DNA of 64,000 bases from Saturnia japonica (lineage: Eukaryota > Arthropoda > Insecta > Lepidoptera > Saturniidae): the NCBI GenBank assembly GCA_033032175.1, contig CM065316.1, positions 7,410,115 to 7,474,114 of the forward strand, written 5' to 3'. Below are positions 12,501-23,430 of the stretch, piece by piece. Below the pieces are notes generated by a model. That model saw only the letters and a program-made list of their open reading frames with translations, searched no databases and was not told where the DNA came from. How positions within the stretch are numbered: the stretch's first letter is position 1; every line of letters begins with the position of its first letter. Both the position numbers and the translations under genes were made by a program.

Positions 12501-15500
12501 CGACGACCCACAATTTGCAATATTTAACTAAGTAGAGTAATAATTAACGATAAAACTTAAATACAATTATAAAACTATAAAATCACGCAGTAGCTTAATT
12601 CGCCTTTGTGGACGACTGACCGTGGACTTTGACGTCACGATTCGGGTTGACCAATAGCTTTGCGTTTTGCGATTTTAAATTTTCAACGTACTTTTAACAC
12701 GTTTTACTAATGAAAATGTATATAAAAACCGAATATATGAATAAAATAGAATTTTAGGTGTAGTAATTCTACAGTAATATAGAGTCCAAATAAATATAAT
12801 TCACCAATATTTAAATTACATGCATATTTCCTAATGTTCTTATCGTTAATTCTTGTTATGTCATTTCCACAACTTACACACTCCTCAATTGATTTAAGGT
12901 ATAAATGTATTATTGATTATATTTAAGTTCTAAAAATAATACCTTCCTCGTTAGCCTAGTGGTCGTTAGCGCGACTGCTATGAGCGAGGTCCTGGGTTCG
13001 AATCCCAGGTCGAGCAAAGTGTTATTGGGTTTTTCTTATGAAATTCCCAGTAGCAGTTCGGAGTTTGGTTTCGTGCCCGATTAATGGCAATAGGCTCGCC
13101 CCCTATTACATGGGACCTAAAAACATTCACGGCGAATTGTGGGTGTACAATTAGTACACCTCTGCCTAACCCTTCGGGGAATACAGGCGTGATGGTATGT
13201 TAAAAATAATCGATACTCCAAAAATCAACTTCCAATTTAAGTTATGCAACATCTATAAAATAATCATTTGACATATTTCATGCATGCCTTCTTAGGATGA
13301 AACAAGTATTAGTATGAATGGTCAAGTAACAAGTTGTGGTGGCCGAATGGCTTAGACCAGTGGAATATCGTTCGATTTCTAATATTTTTTTCAAAATTCG
13401 TGTAAATTTAGTAATTTAAATTGGTAACACTATCGGCTGACGGTTCAGCAAAATATCTTGAGGAAACCTGAATGAAATTTCATGGTCTCCTTTAATTGTA
13501 AGACCAATGTTTATTCGACATATTTTATCCTTATCATAGACCCTATCGATTAGTGCAATAATATAGTTTATGTCGGTTTTTGCATTTCTTTTGTTGGTTC
13601 GATTCCCGGTATATGGAAGCTTTTTTTAAAAAAATTCGTGAATGCAGTTATTATTATTTGAAAAACTGAAAGCATGTTTCCTTTAGTAAAATTTCATTTC
13701 TTCATTATTTAACATAGAGTACTTTTCCTACATGTCCCGTTCGTTTTTTCCACCCTGTATATTAATACAATTAATAATATTTTGTTTTCAGGTTTCTATG
13801 AACGATTTTATTATAAAAGCAGTGGCTGCAACTTGCAAACGCGTGCCTGCTGTTAACTCACATTGGATGGATACTTTCATTAGACAGTAAGTGTCATGAT
13901 TTTAATAACTATTTTTTTAACTCCCGACGCAAAAACTGTGGTGTTATAAGTTTAACGTGTGTCTCTCTGTAGCATCGTAGCTCACAAACGGCAGACTTGA
14001 TTTTGATGTAGTTTTTTTTTTTTAATTGAAAGGTGACTCTTGATCAAAAGTGTTCTTAGTTGCGGTTCAAGAAAATCTGTTCAGCCGTTTGAAGATTATA
14101 TATCATCAGCTCTTCTAGTTGATAAATAGATGTGAGGATCTTCCACAGGTCTGATTGAGTTGAGATTTAGTATTCTTTTATTTCAATGTTATTAGTAAAA
14201 CCTTGATCTGATGCTGCAGCTTCATCTGGGATATGTAAGATACCTAACTCCTCACTTAATGACGACAACAAATGGTCTCAATGTAAGGTTACTTATGTCG
14301 GGTTCTTATAAAATTTTCAATTTACTTTGTTATTCATCTAATTGTCCTTTAATATTTTCAGGATATTCAGTAGAATGATTTAACATTTTATGTACTTAAT
14401 AAAATTCTCAAGACTGACTGACGGATCGCGACCACTATACATACACCAGCTATAGTGGGATAGTTCCGAGATCAACCGGTGTATATTCAGTACACGTACG
14501 GGATGGTAGGGATCTGTACCCGCGACCATAGTAACTCTATTTTGATTTGTCGCGTTTCGAGATCAGTCAATATATATCCAGCTGCCGAGAGACTTGCAGG
14601 CCGGCATGATTTACGATTTAACATATCTGAGTTTACTATCACCAATTAGTACATAATTATTTGTAATAAGTACTATCTTTAACTTAAGACAGATATCGGT
14701 TTCCCTCTCGTCTATTCAAGCTATAGGATATGGATAATTATTATGTAGATACGAAAATCTATCCATTGATAGGTTATTGAAAAAAAGTACAGGACTTTAG
14801 GTTAAAGGTTATATTTGTCTATCTTTATTAACTGAAACGACGGATCGATGGGTTATTGAAAACGGTCGTTAGACGATAGCCGATGGATTAGGATCCCTCG
14901 GTGGTCGCTGTTATTTTTGGATTGTACTGCGCTTAGTTGCTTACCATCAGGCACAATGTTATCACTTTGCCTTCCATTAAAAAAACACAACGCATATCTT
15001 AAATATGTGTAAAATTTTGCACAAGAGTTATTTATTATGTATATAAAGTGGGTGAGTAAGAAAGGAGTTTAAAAATTCATCCACTTAGGGGAATAAATGG
15101 AGGATTAAAAATAATATTATTAATATGTTGCCAATGAGTAAACGCACAAGGCCGTGTACAGATAGGGCGAACGAACGCGAACGAAGGGTCAGAGTGGGCG
15201 TTGCCGATCAACGCCACAGTCTTTGTGGAAGGGACACAATAGTGAACGCCAGCCCAATATTGAACCTTCGTTCACCCTGTTTCTACTCGGCCTAAGGCAC
15301 ATGGATAGTACATATAAAAATAAAATTTAACAACTCGCAGATACTCCAATGTAGACGTGAGTGTAGCGGTGGCGACACCTTCCGGTTTGATTACACCGAT
15401 TTTATTCAATGCGGACTCTCGAGGAATCATCGATCTTTCTAAAAATATGAAAGAACTCGCTGAGAAAGCAAAGCAAGGGAAGCTTTCTCCGCAAGAGTAC

Positions 15501-18464
15501 CAAGGTGGTACGGTGACCATTTCTAACCTCGGAATGATGGGTAAGTCCGTAATTAGATTATTTCTATCGTACATAATGTTATAGTGAAAACTACACAACT
15601 TTCTTAGATGATTGTCTTTTAAGATCAGCATGTTTTATTTTCTTGTTGAGTAATTTTTATAGCAGTATTTTGAAACTGACTGATCGAAATTTCTGTTTAT
15701 GCCAGTTATGGAGTAAAATTCTAGTTTCGGTTACGGCTAATAATTACCGAAAATTCGGTTCGGCTGAAACTAGCGTACAACACTCACTTAAATACTGCTT
15801 ATTGAATTTGAGTCAGCGTAACTAATTTTAGGGGAGTTCTCTAGAATGCGGGGAAACTAAACTCGATTGAGGATTTTGTGATACTGGTATTCCGTAGTCT
15901 ATGCCGAAGCGACTTCCATTGCTTTAAAAATTTGTGTACAATAGAACAATTATTACATAACCGAGTAGCAAGCTGACACTATACTGGATTTTGCTCATCA
16001 TATCCTCGATGGAGGCGTTGTTACTATACTATATATATTGAATGACTGAGACTTTCGAAGGGGACCTTTCGAAAACCTTTTGAAAGGTCGACTAAAATAG
16101 TTTTATAAATTTTGTTCCTAGGTATCACAATGTTCAATGCGATCATTAATCAACCTCAGTCGTTCATATTGGCCTGCGGCGGTCTTCAAGATCTAGTTAT
16201 TGCTGACAAAAATGAACCTAACGGGTTTGTATACTTCTATTTAAAATATAATTTTTAATACATTGACAGTTCGACACACATTATCAAATAATCACAGACA
16301 ATTTTGCGGCTTTTCGCTATCTGACAGCAGAGTTTAAAACATTTCATTAAAGTAAAAAGAGCGTTTTGACTTTCATAAGTGGATTCTTCTTGTGTCAATT
16401 TATTGTATAATATATGTTTGATTTCATTTCATTTCACATTATTGCCTTACTTGCACTTGTCATCATCATCATCATCATTCTTGCCCCTTATCCTGATTAA
16501 GTAGGGTCGGCACAACATGTTTTCTTCTATAAATATCATCTCAGAATTCACACCTTTTATACGCATATTATTCTTCACACAATCCATTCATACCTTCTTC
16601 GGTCTTCCTCTACTCCTGTATCCGTCTACCTTCATACTTATCATTCTTTTAGTTATATAACTTTCACCCCTCCTCATGACATGCCCATACCATGCTAGCC
16701 TGCTAGCTAGCATGTTGAGGGGTTATCCTTAACTTCTCTGTGACTGGTGCTATTTTAAGACTTCCTCTAATAAAATCATTCCGATTTTATCCATTCTAGT
16801 CCATCCATCTTAACATTCGTACCTCAGCCACGTGTAATCTTCTTCCATCCAGTTCTTTCGTTGCCCAACACTCAGATCCATACGTCAAGACAGGTCTTTG
16901 GTTTTATACACTTTTTCCTTAAGCTTCAGTGGCATTCGAGGATCACGTGTTATCGAGACTTGCCATTTTTACCACTCATGTTAATGAACCGAGGTACCGA
17001 AAATTGGCAGCTGGTAGATACACCGTTTAAGACGATACGAGAAATGATGGCCACGAAGTCGCAGAACAAATGCTCAGTTTTTGTTCTACTAATTTTCAAA
17101 GCGTTCTCGATTTTTCCCAATTTTCGCCAGCCTATTCTGGACCTCAGTAGCATTTTCGCACGTACAGGCATAAACCCGAATTGGTTCTTGGTCATTTCAC
17201 TATCATCTCTTATTCGTCTAGCTATCACCCTTTGCCAAACTTTCATACTATGTGACATTAGCTTTATTCCTTACTTGCACTTCGTTACTATTAATATATT
17301 ATACAGGCTTATTGGTAATTCGACGTATTCTTCGTTAGGAGGTGATAGAGGTGACTATTTGTGATAATTTTAACCCTTATATACATTATGCAAAAAAGAA
17401 CTATTTTAAGTTTAGTTTGAATACGAATTTCCGCCTGCTTCTTTGTGAATCATGTTTTTTTTTCAGTTTCTTTGAATAACTTCCTAGTTGTTATGCATTG
17501 TTGGAGAGCTAAGAAAACGCTAATGTTTTTAAAATAATATGTAAGCCAAGTTTCATAACGATATTTTTTGTTTTTAAGGCATTTTAGTGGAAAAAAATCT
17601 CACAAAATTTTTGTAAATAATATCGTTTTTCGTCTCTTATTTAATTTTACGATATTTTTTAAATTATGAATAACAGTTTTAATGATTTAATAGAATAAAA
17701 TGGTTTAAATTGTATGTATAAATCAGAAGAAAAAATGAGATTTAAATTGATACTTTGATAAAAAAACATGTAACTAAAAAATGTTTCACTTTTGCATAAT
17801 GCATATGGGGCTTAAAATTATCGCAAATAATCACCCCTATTACTTCCTAACCGGAATACGTCGAATTATCAATAACCCTGTATATTAAGCTTTTAATGTC
17901 ATACTGGCACTTTAGTATATCATGTATCCTGAACTAATTTATTTAATCGATTATGAATACATTTATGTATTCCACTTTTCTTTTTTTCTAGCAATGACGT
18001 TTTATAAATAGACGCGTTATACTCTCACTAAAAGGAATTTGGAAATATTACAAATTTTGTTATCAGCTTATTGAACCAAAAAAGATAGGAAATCACAGCG
18101 TAAGGTGGAAACTCTGTTGTCAAATAACGATAAAAGTTTCTTCTCGTTCACGCCGAATTCAATTGCCCACCATTCATCATGACATGTAAAGAGCGTCAAT
18201 GCCGTATCTACTTAAAAAATCATTGTTTTCTAAATTATGAATTGTGTTAATTTTTTTACAATATGAAATACTAAAATATAACTATTTGTATTAACCATAC
18301 TTAACCATAATAATTCATTAAATGATTTCTTCAGATTCCGGTCAGCGAAATTCATAACGTTCACGGCATCAGTTGATCACAGAGTTGTAGACGGTGCTGT
18401 CGGCGCGCAATGGATGAAAATATTTAAGGAGAATATGGAAAATCCTGTCAATATTATATTCTAA
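3555..18464 (+). CDS. DLAT: Dihydrolipoamide acetyltransferase, pyruvate dehydrogenase E2
   Basis: Core acetyltransferase of the mitochondrial pyruvate dehydrogenase complex; it moves the acetyl group from E1 via a lipoyl arm to CoA. Ten exons: 3555-3673, 6590-6768, 7447-7629, 8321-8350, 10417-10602, 11393-11676, 13792-13886, 15341-15540, 16122-16224, 18335-18464. All junctions are GT-AG, the phases agree, and the total is 1509 nt for 502 aa. Residues 1-60 are basic and hydroxylated, like a mitochondrial presequence. One lipoyl domain (about 73-168) has LPALSPTM and the lipoylated lysine K110 in [11 protein letters not shown] Pro/Ala linker (172-211) precedes the E3-binding domain (212-246, [10 protein letters not shown]), then a second linker and the catalytic domain (271-502) with DHRVVDG (H475, D479). 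Mammalian E2 has two lipoyl domains; one is normal for insects (Drosophila muc/CG5261). Exon 4 is a 30-bp microexon. The start is the first ATG of an exon that opens the presequence. Introns carry SINEs, RTE and MITE insertions. Confidence 0.96.
4574..5071 (+). repeat. Dispersed repeat family A, copy 1
   Basis: Lies in DLAT intron 1 and matches 38934-39459 nearly throughout (ACAGAATGCCCG, AAAAATGCTTATTGTGGG, ATTAGCCTAAGTTA, CCGTTTC-GAGATTACC, ACAAACAGACA) and ends with the same TTAATTGTATAGAT. The 5' end is truncated here. The CAAACAGACAGACA phrase and ATAGAT end are typical of RTE-like non-LTR tails in Lepidoptera; that class assignment is an inference. Confidence 0.7.
6840..7110 (+). mobile_element. 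tRNA-derived SINE, copy 1
   Basis: A 271-bp element with a tRNA-like head: A-box region TAGCCTAGTGG near 6861 and B box GGTTCGATTCC near 6905. The body is shared with 12941-13200 (GGCAATAGGCTC, TAGTACACCTCTGCCTAACC) and it ends in a TGTTA repeat. Perfect 11-bp target duplications, TGTCAAGCTTT, lie at 6829-6839 and 7111-7121. It sits in DLAT intron 2. Confidence 0.88.
7737..7980 (+). repeat. Helitron-like 5' end fragment
   Basis: Begins TCTATTCTAATATTATAAAG after an A, then AGAGTTTGTTTGTTTGAA and AATCTCTGGAAC, the same order of motifs as the Helitron 5' ends at 26145 and 48260. No matching CTAG terminus was found, so the right boundary is uncertain. It lies in DLAT intron 3. Confidence 0.45.
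8355..9075. repeat. Composite of repeat remnants in DLAT intron 4
   Basis: The left part has ACTGTCTGTCTGTCTGTTAC and a CACTGAACC phrase, typical of decayed insect repeats. The part from about 8870 to 9075 is the reverse complement of the family at 19372-19560 (GTACACGGGAAATA, TTGTCAACAATATG, GGAGCCGCGGGCA). A short LINE-tail phrase, CCAAGTCCGGTGAAGCTGTA, sits near 8834. Boundaries are approximate. Confidence 0.5.
9777..9902. repeat. Small foldback sequence
   Basis: Arms of 16 bp, TTAATTGTCAATAAAT at 9777-9792 and its perfect reverse complement at 9887-9902, enclose about 94 bp of AT-rich DNA. This could be a tiny MITE. No target duplication was identified. DLAT intron 4. Confidence 0.4.
10098..10318 (+). 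repeat. Dispersed repeat family B, copy 1
   Basis: Shares the core CCCATTTTAATTT...TTGGACCTTCGACTTCGAAG and the following CACCA-GG-GAACTCC with copies near 21120-21245 (-), 41541-41700 (-) and 42820-43040 (+). It ends about 100 bp upstream of DLAT exon 5. The class is not recognised. Confidence 0.6.
12941..13200 (+). mobile_element. tRNA-derived SINE, copy 2
   Basis: Same family as 6840-7110: a tRNA-like head with A-box TTAGCCTAGTGG and B-box GGTTCGAATCC, then the GGCAATAGGCTC body and a TATGTTA end. Perfect 10-bp target duplications, TAAAAATAAT, lie at 12931-12940 and 13201-13210. DLAT intron 6. Confidence 0.88.
13920..14115 (-). repeat. Dispersed repeat family C, copy 1
   Basis: Begins with CCCGACGCAAAAA, GTTATAAGTTTAACGTGT and GCATCGTAGCTC and ends near ATCATCAGCTCTTCTAGTTGAT. 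The reverse-complement order is seen at 39540-39755. DLAT intron 7. Confidence 0.55.
16440..17260 (-). pseudogene. RTE-clade LINE reverse transcriptase remnant
   Basis: Read on the minus strand, about 16950-17258 encodes [12 protein letters not shown] and later [10 protein letters not shown], which match the RTE reverse transcriptase N-terminal part (consensus-like SHxMKxWERVI and NQFGFMPGR). Further downstream (lower coordinates) a frame-broken [16 protein letters not shown] corresponds to the RTE C-terminal region. The tail near 16490-16530 contains the same TGTGCCGACCCTACTTA phrase as the RTE tail at 62440. The catalytic core is deleted and the frames are broken, so it is inactive. DLAT intron 9. 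Confidence 0.75.
17992..18225. mobile_element. hAT MITE, copy 1
   Basis: A 234-bp non-autonomous element with imperfect terminal inverted repeats of about 22 bp starting CAATGA (left CAATGACGTTTTATAAATAG; right, reversed, CAATGATTTTTTAAGTAGA). The flanks are TTTTCTAG (17984-17991) and TTTTCTAA (18226-18233), an 8-bp target duplication with one mismatch. Eight-bp duplications are the hAT signature. A close relative lies at 63746-63974. It is only about 110 bp upstream of DLAT's last exon. Confidence 0.85.
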
Positions 18465-19371
18465 AACAAAATAGCTTAGTGTAGATTGAGTCGATATCGC
18501 ATTGTACAGATAAAAGTTTCATAACTTTTTTCCGGTTTTTTTTTTTACTAAGGACAAATGTAAGGTCAATTGTTATTTTTTTAAAGTGTTTTTATAATCA
18601 TGTTGTATTAATATTTTTTTGCTTTCGGTACCCAATTGCCAATTTGTATTGAAACGGAATATAATGACATCCATAGATTAAGTTTGAAATTTCATTTGAT
18701 TAATGCACATACGTTCTAAACGGTTTTTTTACTGTAAAATAATGCCTTTATTCGATAGACTGTAATTTTGTATTAACATTTATTGTCGAAGTTATGTTTA
18801 GAAGCAATATTTAATATTGTTTGCTTATTTATTTAATTTAGCGTAATATGACGATCGTACAAATGTTCTACAATACAGAGTCGACTATAGATAAAATAAT
18901 TATATTTATTTATTTTATTCAAATTGAAATACATTTATCCCAGGAATTTAGTACAATTATTATAGGTACGTCTAATTATTGTTTCTCGTTAGTAAAATCT
19001 CGTGATGTATAATCATTCGCATTTTCTTATACAAATAAAAATATACATATTAGAGAATATGGAGTATAGATCTATCTTTGTATTTATTTTCCTTTGATGT
19101 ATCTGTTTGTTTATGTTGTTGAAATACACGACAAGATATTATGTAAATACAAAATACGACGAGTCGACGTGATGGCTGGTAGGTATAGTACCTATATAGA
19201 GTGATATCTGTTGTTATGTTCATGAATTAATATTTTGATGATGTCAGATGATTTTTTGAACATTAGTTGAATATATTTTACTTATTAATTATCAACTTTT
19301 ATTTCGTGGCACCGTTTAAAATCACAATTTTTTTTTTCGTTCTATTATAAATATTATATATGTATATTTAC
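18465..19371 (+). promoter_or_regulatory. DLAT 3' UTR region with candidate poly(A) signals
   Basis: No gene is seen. This AT-rich stretch follows the DLAT stop codon and probably contains its 3' UTR. An AATAAA hexamer lies at 19034-19039. The true cleavage site cannot be told from sequence alone. Confidence 0.45.
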
Positions 19372-20173
19372 CAGCGGTATGCCCGCGGCTCCGCACGCGT
19401 TTGTTACTTCGCAGTAGTTATTTACATACCGTAATTTTATTTTCACTCATATTGTTGACAATTCATATGCCATATTAATTGTGGTGTGGCATGTATTTCC
19501 CGTGTACATATTTTATCAAAATCAGTTGAATATTATTATACTAATCTACAATTTCTAATGTATTATTAACGATTCTTATAGCCTCTCAATTATAGTATTA
19601 ATGTATGCTTTCCGTTTACATAGTTTGATCAGGAATCGGTTGAGAATGATGAAAATTAGTTTTTTAGAACTTATTTTGTTTTATTTCTAGAAGTAATATT
19701 GACAATTCTTATGTTCCATTAAGTATGTGAATACTTAGACTTCCTGTGTACAAAATTTCATCAAAATTGGATAAGAATTAATTAAATTTAAAATTTTAGG
19801 AATTTTTTTTACGATTCCTAATGTTTAATTGAAAATTCTCATAACTCATCATTCATGGAATGACATATACTTTTTGTACTAAATTTCATTAAAATCGGAC
19901 AAGAATTTAGGAAAATAGTTTTTCTTTTTTAATTTTACGATTTCTAAAAGTAATATTGAAATTTCTTTTTCCCTGTCAATTGACCGATGACATAAGCATC
20001 CCGTGTACAAAAATTCATAACTATCAGTCAAGCCATTTTTGAATGAAATCCAGACATAAAAGCAGACATACAGACAAAAAAAATTTAATGGCATATTCGT
20101 GATCTGTGAAAATCCGGGAAAATTTGTGAAAAAATATAAAGGTACAGACCGGACTACAGATTTATTAATATAG
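19372..20173 (+). repeat. Dispersed repeat family D
   Basis: Begins near ACCAGCGGTATGCCCGCGGC and ends TTATTAATATAGAT. It contains several diverged internal repeats of a phrase like TTCATCAAAATCGGACAAGAAT preceded by CCTGTGTACAAAATT (about 19500, 19625, 19745, 19880, 20005), so it is internally repetitive. The reverse complement of its left end is at 8870-9075. CATACAGACAAAAAAA and the ATAGAT terminus are typical of decayed RTE-like elements. Confidence 0.6.
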
Positions 20174-20546
20174 ATATCTTAGTGATTTTTTAATTGCAGA
20201 TACTGAAGGCTTACACACTACGCAGTGCTCTCCTTAGTACTTTTCAACTTAGAGCGAGATTGTCTTTCAGCACCCTTTGTATTGGTTAACGTTTTCACTT
20301 TAAAATGTAATTTTTTGTCAAATAAATAATAACATTTTTTTCAGTAATCAACACTATACTTGAATTGATATTAATTTTATTTTTGCTTGAATTTCTCGTT
20401 CGTATTTTTGCGCTTCTTGCCATCTGGCGCCCAGAGCAAGTGCTCCTTTCGCTCTACCTCAGAGCCGGCACTGGGTTTAAGTTAATTTATAATACCTACC
20501 TATAAATAAAAATTATTTAAGAAGATAGGTACCAATAACGTAGACA

Positions 20547-20690
20547 GGCCTCGTGGCGTAGTGGTAGTAAACACTTCTATTGAGCCGAGAGCCCGCGGGT
20601 TCGATCCCCGCCCATGACTGACTTTGTGTGATGAGCATAAATGTCAGTTGTGTGTGTCTGGGTGTTAATATCTATATATGTATGTATATC
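20547..20690 (+). mobile_element. tRNA-derived SINE, second family, copy 1
   Basis: The head GGCCTCGTGGCGTAGTGG carries an A box, and GGTTCGATCCC near 20599 is a perfect B box, with the stem-like CCGCGGG...CCCCGCCC around it. The tail has TTGTGTGTGTCTGGGTGTTAA. It is not a functional tRNA gene because no full cloverleaf with an acceptor stem forms. A minus-strand relative is at 40915-41035. Confidence 0.75.
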
Positions 20691-21119
20691 AGCTGTTTAT
20701 TTACCATATTATAAGCTTTGCATAGTTTGGAATTAAATGGCCGTGTGTGAAATTGTGTCCTCATATAAATATTACACTTTATTACTAGACATTTCTATGT
20801 AGGTACGTCTTTCGTGAAAGATAAACATCAATTCCACCTCAATTAAATTGGCTTAATTGGCTTTAACCAATGATGCATAGTGGTAGGGTTTTTTCCTTTG
20901 CCCATCTGGGTAGCTACCACGGACCACCCTTGAGTTGAGAATCTATCGCCAAGCACCAATAGGTGTGTTCCGGCAGCTGCACTTGAGAGCTAGTCTTCCG
21001 CTAGGCTTAGCGTGTTACCATCTTGGCGCATATCGTCAATTAAGAACAGGTGAGATTGTGGTCATAACACTTAACCTATAACAATAAAAAAACAAGACAA
21101 TTTTTGACAAATAAGAAAA
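20691..21119. other. Intergenic with decayed repeat
   Basis: No gene. The block about 20860-21050 (TGGTAGGGTTTTTTCCTTTG ... GGTAGCTACCACGG ... CGGCAGCTGCACTTGAGAGC) has the even base composition and GC-rich phrases of an old repeat, but no second copy was found in this window. Confidence 0.4.
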
Positions 21120-21345
21120 CCAATGTCAGTGTTTTTGAGGAGTTCCCTTGTGTATCTTCGAAGTTGAAGGTCCCATGGCAATGAAATTAAAATGGAGGCC
21201 ATTCTCTTTCCAAGGAAAAAAAAACGTCCAAATTGTTTCATAAACTAAAGAAGTGATGGATGATGAATATCGATAAAAAAATATACCTATGTACATACGA
21301 ATCGATAATATTTTTTTGATGTTGGTTAAAAATAGCAATGCTTAG
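21120..21345 (-). repeat. Dispersed repeat family B, copy 2
   Basis: Reverse complement of the family at 10098-10318: GAGGAGTTCCCTTGTGTATC, then TTCGAAGTTGAAGGTCCCAT and ATGAAATTAAAATGG. The far end is diverged, so the outer boundary is approximate. Confidence 0.55.
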
Positions 21346-22458
21346 GTATACTTATTTTTCCAAACAGAGTGCATTGCTCGGTACGCATGGCAGCGACTTT
21401 GAGCAATGGATGGCGACTCACTGACTTAGCATGGTGGACCTACGAAAATATTCACGTAATTATGTGACGGAATTCATAAAAATGTAGAGATTTATTTATA
21501 TCCTTTATGGTTAAAAGGTAATGATAACTCAGACATGAAGAGACGCCACCATGCTAAAAGTCGCGGCGGCGCGTACTTTCGCTACGTCCACACAGCAGCA
21601 ATGTCGCTGGCTTCTAGCGACTTTTCATATTTGCAGCGATGCAGTCGCCCCATCGCTAGCGACATTAAATCGCTGCTAATATTCGTGTCCACACACCAAC
21701 TTTGGTATCAACAGCGAATCGACATCGACCAAAGTCGCTTCGCATGAATGTACCGCAATGTCATAATGCATTTTCGTTTCGTGCGAGACAAGTCGGCCAG
21801 CATTCAGTGTACCCATTCCCTGCTTGAGGGAGAGGAGATTTAGCTATACCTTCGCCCGTGCCTGGTTATGCTCTTGCTTTCAGGCGCAGTATTTGCAGGT
21901 TTTATATGAGTATGCTATCTCTATATGGATCTTATTGCGTTGATCTTTTTGTTCCTATGTGGGTATGTAGTATAATATTGTAATCCATCTGTCATACGGT
22001 ATTCAGTTTTGTGCAGTCAGTTTGCCCTGCCAGCTATTTATTTATATTTCTGTAAAATAGTTCCAAGTTTGCTTTTTAAACACACTTAAATAAATACCTA
22101 TTCTACTTAATCTATTATGTCATGGTCGAAAATGTTTCCGTGCGAAAAATACTTAGTTCGCGTGTCACAGTTGACAATCTGTCACACACCTTTTTCGCTA
22201 TCAAACATAGACACAAGTAATACATCGCGCTATCAATTATATATAATTAAGCCTAAAACGTAAGTAAACGTTTTTTTTAAAGGATGGTTGTAAATCCATG
22301 ATATAGAATTTAAATATTATTGTAAGTTGAAAATTTTCAAGACGTATATTGAATGAAATGTAATAGTAAATAGCCCCCTACCTACATAATACATACGTAA
22401 ATGCCTGAATAACCCGTCTATATTCAATGTGTCTAGCCCGCCATGACGTACAACGTGC
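21346..22458. other. Intergenic, no gene seen
   Basis: No convincing coding frame. About 21540-21745 is rich in repeated AGTCGC/GCGACTT words (CTAGCGACTTTT, ATCGCTAGCGACATTAAATCGC, AAAGTCGCTTCGC), which looks like an old inverted-repeat element. The remainder is plain AT-rich DNA. Confidence 0.4.
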
Positions 22459-22470
22459 AAGAGTTAACTT

Positions 22471-22559
22471 TTTTTTTTCGAACTGACTACACTGTCAGCC
22501 TTAGGGATCCTATCCAAAAACAGAGCCGCTGCGGCTTTTACAGCTTCACCGAACTTGGG
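22471..22559 (-). mobile_element. Very short LINE-tail insertion with target duplication
   Basis: An 89-bp minus-strand copy of the jockey-type LINE 3' end: T-run at 22471-22478, then the complement of the terminal AGTCAGTT and of TCGGTGAAGCTGTAAAAGCC. Perfect 12-bp target duplications, AAGAGTTAACTT, flank it at 22459-22470 and 22560-22571. This is a complete, extremely 5'-truncated retrotransposition event. Confidence 0.88.
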
Positions 22560-22784
22560 AAGAGTTAACTTGAGACCCGAGTGAAATGCGGGCTCCCCTC
22601 TAGCCCCGAACGCTGTCATCGACGCGTCAGTAGGTACTTATAGATAATTCGTTTTTCTTTTATACTAGCTTGGCAAAATGACTGTACAGCACCTGGTGGT
22701 AAGTATCTACTTACAGTACAATCCACAAACAACACCGAAGTATCAAGTTAACTCTCATGGGTTTTACATACTTGTGTCGAGACA

Positions 22785-23165
22785 CGGATGCGTACAATTG
22801 CGGCTGTGCATAAAATACAAGTTACACAGAGAGCCATGGTTCGCACCAATCTCAAGATCAAATTACAAAATCGAGTAGGTAATGTTGAAATCAGCGATGT
22901 TGAAAGAAATTCAGGGCTGGTCTTCTGTTGGGGTCACTCGGTGACGCTACATGACAGACACACTATCACAAAACTAAAATGAAATTAGGCAGGAGAGAGA
23001 TTGTTGCCAGGCAGAGTGACGGCAGGTGGACTAAAGCGTTGACGAATTAGAGGCCACGTATCGAACGTTTAGTCGAACGCTCACCAGCTCATTGGGTGGA
23101 CGATGTTGTTAAAATCACGGGTTGAACATGGATGAGATTAGCTTAGTATTGGTATGAAGATGATG
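22785..23165 (+). pseudogene. LINE reverse transcriptase C-terminal remnant
   Basis: Frame-broken segments resemble the C-terminal end of a family of lepidopteran non-LTR endonuclease-reverse transcriptases: IQVTQRAMVRTNLKIKLQNR (22812-22870), then a later GRWTKAL-like segment and AHWVDDVVK followed by a WMR-like segment (23090-23145). Stops and frame changes interrupt it, so it is inactive. The family clade is uncertain. Confidence 0.6.
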
Positions 23166-23430
23166 ATGAAATAACAATGATAGGAGGAAGTTGTGAGGTC
23201 GTAATTTATTTTAATATTAGATATATGCAATAACCAAAAGTCTAATTTAATAAACCAAAAGAAAGGAATCAGTTACCAAACACGCAGGTAGTAGGCCTAC
23301 AAAAAGGCATAAAAAAGAAAATAACTAAGAGCTATACTTAGTAGGTAGTATGTATCTTTCTTTCTTTATTCATGCGCTTTAGGTAAAGCATTTGTAAATT
23401 CTAATAATAATATAATGCTATGTAGAAAAA

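Noticed and set aside
13320..13640. tRNA-like phrases TGGCCGAATGG and GGTTCGATTCCC 260 bp apart
   Set aside because: Too far apart for one tRNA or SINE head. Possibly two decayed SINE pieces, but the evidence is thin.
15148..15293. Possible MITE with ends GGCCGTGTACAGATAGGGCG and a matching right end
   Set aside because: The inverted ends are imperfect, no duplication is visible and no second copy was found, so it is not listed as an element.
16861..17364. 167-aa open frame on the plus strand
   Set aside because: Antisense shadow of the RTE reverse transcriptase remnant.
20547..20620. Possible tRNA gene
   Set aside because: Has A and B boxes but no paired acceptor stem; the extended tail and a second copy show a SINE.
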